Positions 57,847-64,000 of a DNA stretch of 64,000 nt are shown here, one piece after another. This stretch comes from Porogramme epimiltina (lineage: Eukaryota > Basidiomycota > Agaricomycetes > Polyporales > Polyporaceae), in assembly GCA_900155495.1 (NCBI GenBank), contig FTLJ01000111.1, positions 1 through 64,000 of the forward strand. The letters are read 5' to 3'. The notes beneath the pieces were generated by a model that worked only from the letters and a program-made list of their open reading frames with translations, did not search any database and was not told the origin of the DNA. Each line of letters starts with the position of its first letter. Position 1 is the first letter of the stretch. The position numbers and the translations under genes were made by a program.

Positions 57847-59846
57847 TCACCGCGCATAAGGGTGGTAGCTGTGCTGTCCGCGTTGGCCTGCCCGCTGTGG
57901 TCCAACACCACCGCTGGGGCCGGTTGGTGGCGCGTTGCGAGGCCCACGCGGTACGTTGGGGCCCAACGAGCCCGGGCCTTGCATGCCCATGCCAGGTCCA
58001 CCGCGACCCATGCCCATCCCATTGTGCCCGCTCATACCTCCGCCCATACCCATCCCGTGTCCCCGCATTCCACCCATCCCTGGGCCAGCCATCATCCCAG
58101 GGCCTGACATTCCGCCCATCATCGGGTTCATGCCACCAATCTGAGAGATCATCCGCGAATATAGTTGCGCTAGTGCTTGAGGATCGAACGGTTGGCCACC
58201 CTGTCCTCCTGCACCGCCGGGGCCACCCTGCATACCGCCGCTTCCGCCGCCACCGCCGCCTCCACCACCGCCGCTGAAGTTCTGCGCTCCGTAGGCCGCA
58301 TTGCCATTTTGATTGAAGTTGCTACGGCCTCCGGTACCCTCGTTGAACCCCTCTCGCTGGGACCTCGGTTGTGCGAGCTTGACATCGATCTGTAATGGAA
58401 GACGAGTTGGCATGCGGGTTTGTACCGGTGTAGGAACAATTCGACTTACGAGCTTCCCATCGATCTGAAGGTTGCCGAAGCCTAGCATAGGCTCAACGTT
58501 GACATTCTCAAACGAAACGAAGCCGAAACCCTTGCTTCGCCCCGTTTCGCGGTCAAGCATGACGGTCGCGTCGACGACTTTGCCGAATTGCGAGAAGAAA
58601 TCACGCATTGACTCTGATGTGACACTGCCTGGGAGACCGCCGATGAACAGCTTGGTGGCGCGCTGGTGCTCTTGCCGTGGTATTGCGCGCTTCGGGTCGA
58701 TCTGTGTGGGAAAAGGTGAGTGATCATGAGGTCAATGTGGATGACAGGACCACGTACAATCTTGCCATCAAGGAAATGCTCTCGAACCATTACTGCGTTC
58801 ACGGATGCAGGGTCCTCGAAGGTGAGGAAGGCGAAGCATCGTGAACGACCAGCAGGGTCACGCATGATTGTGCACGCCTCCACTTTGCCAAACTGAGTGA
58901 AGTATTTCTTCAAGGACTCTGCGACGGTCGATTTAGTACTACTACACACGAGAAGATAAGGCGTCGCAGGGCATGTACCATCTGTTGTATCCCAGTTGAG
59001 ACCGCCTATAAACATCTTCCTACATGACCACCGCCATGTTGCGAGCACGTGGTACGAGACGGGCGTGGACGGACGAGGCGGATACAGGGGTACATGGAAA
59101 GAAAGCGCTAGTATTAGCATCCCGTTACCTAGAACAAAAAGGCAGTCATGACAAAGAGGAGAGAGTGGACGACTCTACTGTGCGCGACAATGCTAGCCTA
59201 GACCTAGAAATGCTAGATGTGCTAGAGCGTGGGCTAGTGCTAGCTAGGTGAAGGCGACGTTGACTACCGCGGGCGCACCGCCATCGTCTCCTATCCAAGA
59301 CCGCTCCCGAGTCGACACCCAACCCGTCACCACACAACGCATTATTCGGGAGGGAGGCGCTCTGCAAGTTAGTGACTTCGAAGCCCAAAACACTCACCCT
59401 TCCTCCTTCATTTCCGACGGACGAACTGGGCGGTCCACGCTAGATGCCCCTTGGTAGGCATCATGACGAGGTGGTGCAGGTTCCCGATAATCTGGTTGCC
59501 GTTCTTGATATGTAGGAATATGTTGTGTTGGGGGCGACATATATGAGGGAATGACGTTCGCTCCTATTGCGCTGGGTGGAGTGGAAAGGGGCTTCTTGTC
59601 TTCTGACACCGAAGGAGGTCGACCGATACTTGTGACTTGTGGACTTGGCTCCCGTTTCACGGTAACTTTTGATAGAGGAGGCTCTGAACGTTCAATCTTT
59701 GTTGATGGCGGGTCCGAAGATTCCGTTGGGACGACAAACTCAGATTCATCGTTACCGTAGAGGTCTGCGAATGATCGTCAGATCTCAAGAGTTGGCAGAA
59801 ATAACTCATGCATACCGCCGTAGAGATCAGCGTCGAGGTCAGACAT
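57847..59846 (-). CDS. HRP1: Hrp1/Nab4-type RNA-binding protein with two RRMs
   Basis: Six exons (59846-59816, 59764-59398, 59019-58979, 58918-58758, 58701-58450 and 58389-57847) encode 464 residues. The N-terminus is acidic then Pro-rich. RRM1 (about 134-210) has RNP2 KMFIGGLNW and RNP1 SRCFAFLTF. RRM2 (about 220-295) has RNP2 KLFIGGLPG and RNP1 KGFGFVSFE, and ends with IDVKLAQPR. The tail is Gly/Met/Pro-rich with a polyglycine run, and ends in YHPYAR. The KMFIGGLNW start and the tandem layout fit Hrp1 (cleavage factor IB) and the related hnRNP A/B, DAZAP1 and Musashi proteins. Its intron before RRM1 is 378 bases and contains a cluster of CTAG sites. A DAZAP1/Musashi-like role cannot be excluded. 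Confidence 0.85.
59193..59247 (-). promoter_or_regulatory. CTAG/UAG cluster in the long HRP1 intron
   Basis: Eight CTAG tetramers occur in 55 bases (59193-59247), with two more at 59108 and 59129, all in the 378-base intron of HRP1. On the transcribed strand each contributes a UAG. UAG is the core recognised by hnRNP A1, Musashi and DAZAP1 RRMs, so an autoregulatory binding array is possible. This is inference from motif density. Confidence 0.4.
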
Positions 59847-60286
59847 AGTGAGGCGGCGGGGGGAATGAGGGGGAGAAGCAAGGGGCGACAAAGGCGAGGT
59901 GCTGGTTGAGAAGAAAAGAACACAAGCGCCCGTCGTGATGACTGGACTGCAATGACGTGTCGGGGTGGAAATATTGACTTCAGAAACATTCACTTATTAT
60001 GGATTTCGATCTCCGCTTCTTTGAGTCCGGACCTAGTCAGTTCACGCCACCACCCGCAGGCCGCCACCGCCTTCCACCAGAAAGCAACCTGCGACTGGTA
60101 GGATTCTTCTCCAAACTTCGGTTTGCTTCAGGCCGAAGCACCGAGTCACCAATTCTCAGGGCATCGCCGAGGTCTTTGGTAAGGAGTCGTGACAGAATCG
60201 CCGCAGTACCTAATGCGCTACATTTTAACCCCGTTTTTCTAGGTTCAGAACCCAAGGCTAGCTACAGCCGTGCACCCCCACGTGCG
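59847..60286. promoter_or_regulatory. Divergent intergenic region between HRP1 and SNO1
   Basis: These 440 bases separate two divergent starts and must carry both promoters. CT-rich runs lie directly upstream of the HRP1 start on its strand. The frame 59999-60658 (+) reads through the SNO1 start and is explained by that gene. Confidence 0.45.
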
Positions 60287-61206
60287 ATGCAGCAGAGCTC
60301 GCCGGTCCGTGATCATGTTACCATTGGCATCCTTGGTGAGGTCATCGTAAATCTCTTGCTCGTCTACCATACACTGAGTCGATTCACATGGACTCTAGCT
60401 CTCCAAGGCGCCTTCGCCGAGCATCAGGTTATGCTCCAGAAGCTATCCCTGAAGCGGCGAGTCACCATCGTGCTTATCCGGCAGCAGGAGGACCTCGACA
60501 AATGTGACGCCCTCATCATTCCAGGCGGAGGTGGGCCCATTATTGTCGGCGTTGCTTTCTTGCCGCTCACTAGTCGTGCGATCGCCCCACAGAATCCACC
60601 ACTATCGCGCTCCTGGCGCGCCTCGCTGGTCTGCTCGAACCGATGCGGGAGTTTCTGAAAACGAAACCTGTATGGGGGACGTGTGCTGGCGCAATCTTGC
60701 TGGCACGTTGGATCGAGGGCGCGAAGAAAGGCGGGCAGGAGCTTCTCGGTGGTATCTCGGTGGCCATTGAGCGCAATGGCTTCGGCTCCCAGGTCGAATC
60801 CTTCGAGGCCCCGCTCGAAGTAGAGGGCCTTCGAGAATCCAACCGGCCTTTCCACGGTGTATTTATCCGAGCACCGGTAAGTGCCTTCACCTAGCCTGGG
60901 TTGCGCCAGACCTGATTGATTTCTGTCTAGGTCGTGATCGGGCTGAACCCCTCTCCGACGGATCCCCCGATCCAGATTATCTCACGCGTCTCTACGTCCC
61001 TTCTCCCCGCATCCCAGACCGTTATTCCTATAGACGAGGACGATACGGACCCACGGGATCCAAGAACCATTGTCGCGCTCCGGCAGGGCCTGCACCTGCT
61101 CACAACGTTCCATCCAGAGCTCACGAAAGACGATAGGTTCCATGAATACTTCGTGCGTGAATGCGTCTTACCCACGCTTTCATCCCGTTCGTCGTCACCG
61201 GCTTGA
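60287..61206 (+). CDS. SNO1: Pyridoxal 5'-phosphate synthase glutaminase subunit (PdxT/Sno)
   Basis: Four exons (60287-60335, 60399-60530, 60593-60876 and 60931-61206) encode 246 residues. The class I glutaminase pattern is complete. [15 protein letters not shown] is the N-terminal strand and loop, assembled across intron 1. [19 protein letters not shown] is the GGES loop, formed across intron 2. [12 protein letters not shown] carries the nucleophile cysteine, and [19 protein letters not shown] is the conserved central segment. [10 protein letters not shown] supplies the His/Glu of the catalytic triad near the C-terminus. The enzyme releases ammonia from glutamine and passes it to PdxS/Snz to make vitamin B6 cofactor. 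The length exceeds bacterial PdxT by about 50 residues because of an insert around residues 170-200. Confidence 0.94.
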
Positions 61207-61556
61207 TATCCCCTGGGATAGCGAATAACGTGACCGTACGACGGTCTAGATGTGGATATTGTTGTACTAGCCCTGCTTCCTGCTGATGTGTCGATGTAGC
61301 ACGTAACGTTGTATCCTTGGTTCAGAATCCATCTCTTAGCACGTTCAGGCCAGCTGGACCTGACCGCGTACATACTACAACTAAGCTGAATTCCTAGTAC
61401 TGCCACTACATGCCTTCCGCAAGACAGAAACTAAGGAGTCGAGCCATCGTTGACCGTACGTCATCAAGCTTGGTCTAACGCTCAGGTCGATCCTTCTGAG
61501 ACCTCAGTCCGGTCTGATGACTCTGTGAGTCTGTGGTCAATTGATCTCTGCGCTTG
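61207..61556. other. Gap between convergent SNO1 and RdRP genes
   Basis: This stretch holds only the two 3' untranslated regions as far as I can see. A TGACCGTACG decamer occurs at its left (near 61231) and again near 61452, with no clear role. Confidence 0.4.
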
Positions 61557-64000
61557 TTACACACCTCGTCGAATGCTATTCAAAAACGTGATGCCCAGCC
61601 ATGGGAACAGGACCGACCCGTGTTGGTAGCCGTAGTAATACCTAGATTCGGGATCCCATTACCGTTGAACTGAAATGATGCAAAACATGTAAAGTTTCGT
61701 ACCATGCCGACGCTCGCATGCGCCTCTTGCGAAGGTCCTCCGATTCGTCTGAGCAACCCATACATTAGCACTACCTTCTGACTCAATATATACTTATTTA
61801 ACTCACTATCATAGTATTTCTTCGTATAGTTATACGTGATAATATCCGTATGCCTCCCGGTCCCTAACGCACAAAGGTTGCTCGAGAGGTGAGATAGGAT
61901 ACTAAGAAGCAAAACGTACGGATTGCTCTGAATATTTCGCTATTGAAGGCCGGCATCGTTGACTTGGCCTCTTCAAGCAGCTCTGCCCAAGTCTGGGGGT
62001 CCTCGTCCTTGAGAACCAACGAAGGGTCGGGGGTCCACGGCTTCTTCGGGTGCTTTCCGTGCACGTTATTCAAGGCAGTCTGCACCTGCTCCTTGAGAAT
62101 ATCGATCGGGCTTTGGAAGGCATCACCACTACTGCCCGCGCTATGTTCCTTGACGAGAGACACCCTTTGGTTCTTCAACTGAGTCATATCGATGCCAGTC
62201 TTGATCATGTCCTTTGAGAATACCGTCCAAGCTCAGAACAAGCGGACAGGCATGAATGCAATAGAATGTGCCTACCAGGACGGATTCGTTGAGGGTAGCG
62301 AGGGACGTAGCAAGCTCGTATCCCGCGAGGGCCGGAGTTTCCTGAGCTGCATGGATCCATGACTTGTGTAGAAGTCCGACCTGCAGACTGCCACGGCGAT
62401 ATTTCATGATCGTGGAAACGCATGCTTCATCTATTCTTTGCGGCGTAGAGGCGGTTGCATGGGAGGGCCCTGTCTGCAGACTCAAAGAGCGCTGCACTGG
62501 TGGGGCCTGCCGCGGGGGAATGAGGTCTTGATCCCAGATAACTAGATAAAGGTCGCCGTCGAGGTCACTGCCTACCAGTTAATTGTGTTACTAAACTCAT
62601 AAGGTTAAATGGGCGTTACCCAGAAGCGATCATGTCAGGGATTGACCACGATGATTTCTGAGAGAAAACTGTTGAACCCCACCGCCATTCGAATGGTGGT
62701 TATTCAGATTCCGAGCACGAGCACGAATAAACGGTGCGGTAACGCACCAATGCAGTTTTCTAGATGACCAAGCCCCGGTCGGTCTACCACCGTAAATATG
62801 CGCAGGTCTAGTGGAGCAGCATGCTGACAGGTTAGCATCGGCATATCCACCGCTACGCGCCAACTTGCCTCCAGGGGAGAAACACGGCATACTGGTAGTG
62901 GCATTATTAGTCCCTGTGAGGCTAGCATAACATGTTTTCAAAAACTCACCGAGTGACGACTACCTTCTGGTCCTGAATATCCCCATGACGATGGGGCAAT
63001 TTGAGGAAAATTTCGTCCGCTTCTAGCACACCGAGCTCATCGATAACGCCCATGATGTAACATGATTTCGGGACACGCATGCAAAGCTTTTTATGTAAGG
63101 TATCCAGGCGCCATTTCTGGAACTTCGACAGTTCAGTGACCAAATAGGGTTCTTTCATGTTCTGATTGGCTTCTAACATGCTGAGGACTGGCCGTGGATT
63201 TCAGTGAGTTCAAGAATCCCAACCACCACTGTACGTTGTTGTGCAACACTTACTGCGCTTGCCCCAAGACCCAGAGCTATCATCACCTGGGTCCCACTCC
63301 CAAGCAAACGGAGTAGTACATTTGATCGCCTTCTCGCGGTCAGTCAAGATGGTCTTGACGAAGTCAATGTCGGTAGAAAGTAGCTTTTCGAATACCTGTG
63401 ATTCAGATTAGCACCATGCTCACGGAGCAGTGAGCTTTATCTGAGCTACCCACCTTGAACGGCACCCCAGCAGTGAGAAGAAGAAGTATGAGCTGCTGGT
63501 TGAGTTTCGCCGACCATTGGGGTGCGGCACAGGCTTTCACTATCTCGAGGACAGTGGGCCCACCCAAGTACTTCTTCATCGAGTCCCTGACAGCGATTTT
63601 ATATGGCTTTCCACTATCAGAGCGTCCCACAAGGGTGTCGAACACTTCATCCGGCCACGGGCAAAGCACACCCTTGATACCACCACGGCGGATTTGAAGA
63701 GCTACCAGACAATGTCAGAAGCAACACTAGCAACTACGCCTTCGTCATGACCAGGCGTGACGGGTACCTACGCGAGGGTGGATCTGATATCTCGTGGTAG
63801 TCGTAAATCTCCTGCGCAAAAGACATTCGTATCATCCCTATACCGTCCGTATGAAGTGTTCCGTTGTCGGCTTTGATGTCTTTTATGTGCGCCACCATTT
63901 GATCTTCCACCTAAAACAAAGATCAGCGACCCGTTTATTGAGGTGTGGAGTGGGGTGTGCTCACATCCAACGACGCCACGGTCCCTGAGAAGGACATATG
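61557..64000 (-). CDS. Cellular RNA-dependent RNA polymerase (QDE-1/RDR family), C-terminal part
   Basis: The right edge cuts the gene, so only the C-terminal part is visible, with the N-terminus beyond 64000. Segments in order are LHTDGIGMIRMSFAQEI, IKGVLCPWPDEVFD, VRDSMKKYLGG, LNQQLILLLLTAGVP, SCYIMGVIDELGVLEADEIF, TRMPCFSPGDLRIFTVVDRP, CIVFSQKSSWSIPDMIASGS and the catalytic DLDGD at 62566-62552. The far C-terminus reads ASAWYETLHVLHHF and then VLFPWLGITFLNS before a stop at 61557. The enzyme makes double-stranded RNA for Dicer in RNA silencing (quelling or related). One intron (62868-62808) starts with GC instead of GT. I could not settle the last splice junction near 61680-61640, so a frameshift there is possible. 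Confidence 0.88.

Noticed and set aside
1..64000. Transposons, CRISPR arrays or viral insertions
   Set aside because: No reverse transcriptase, transposase, terminal repeats or regularly spaced repeats were seen. The RNA-dependent RNA polymerase is of the cellular QDE-1/RDR type by its DLDGD motif and introns.

Overview
The window is nuclear DNA from a filamentous basidiomycete, most likely an Agaricomycete. Genes are dense and cut by many introns of about 50-60 bases with GT..AG ends. The gene set includes an ADE2 fusion enzyme, a cellular RNA-dependent RNA polymerase, a fungal P450, a GH85 chitobiosidase and an Egt1-type sulfoxide synthase. I rebuilt exons by eye for most genes. For thirteen of them (ADE2, RSA3, URB1, the Egt1-like gene, the MFS gene, the GPI protein, the zinc-finger genes, the carboxypeptidase, the p31comet-like gene, RNA14, the ENGase, HRP1 and SNO1) the exon lengths sum to a whole number of codons. 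RQC1 also sums correctly, but only with one weak splice donor.

Left part (1.5-19 kb): ADE2 (-) and RSA3 (+) diverge from one short promoter. RSA3 converges, 40 bases apart, on the very large URB1/NPA1 (-). URB1 shares a 264-base promoter with RQC1/TCF25 (+). RSA3 and URB1 are known partners in the early pre-60S Npa1 complex. Next come an Egt1-like protein without its methyltransferase half (-), about 2 kb with only a 23-codon open frame, and a 118-residue zinc-finger-like gene (+).

Middle part (19-40 kb): an MFS transporter with a 10-base exon (-), a Ser/Thr-rich GPI-type surface protein (-), a GNAT acetyltransferase (+), a decayed 6-phosphogluconate dehydrogenase pseudogene (+) followed directly by an intron-containing tRNA-Arg(UCU), a cytochrome P450 (-), and three same-strand paralogues (-) of a C2H2-like zinc-finger family. 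The zinc-finger members share a C-terminal core but little else and form a local expansion.

Right part (40-64 kb): a serine carboxypeptidase (-), then two genes that I read as HORMA-pathway factors: a p31comet-like protein (+) converging on a Red1/SYCP2-like meiotic axis candidate (-). RNA14/CstF-77 (+), a GH85 ENGase (+) and HRP1 (-) follow. RNA14 and HRP1 both act in mRNA 3'-end cleavage. Both have one unusually long intron with internal structure or motif clusters, which suggests autoregulation. SNO1/PdxT (+) diverges from HRP1. The right edge cuts a QDE-1/RDR-type RNA-dependent RNA polymerase (-), which contains the DLDGD catalytic motif and a GC-AG intron.

The recurring theme is functional neighbours sitting side by side in a eukaryotic genome: Rsa3 with Urb1, p31comet with a Red1-like axis protein, and Rna14 with Hrp1. 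No mobile element, CRISPR array or viral gene was recognised. All functional calls come from reading motifs, with no database search.
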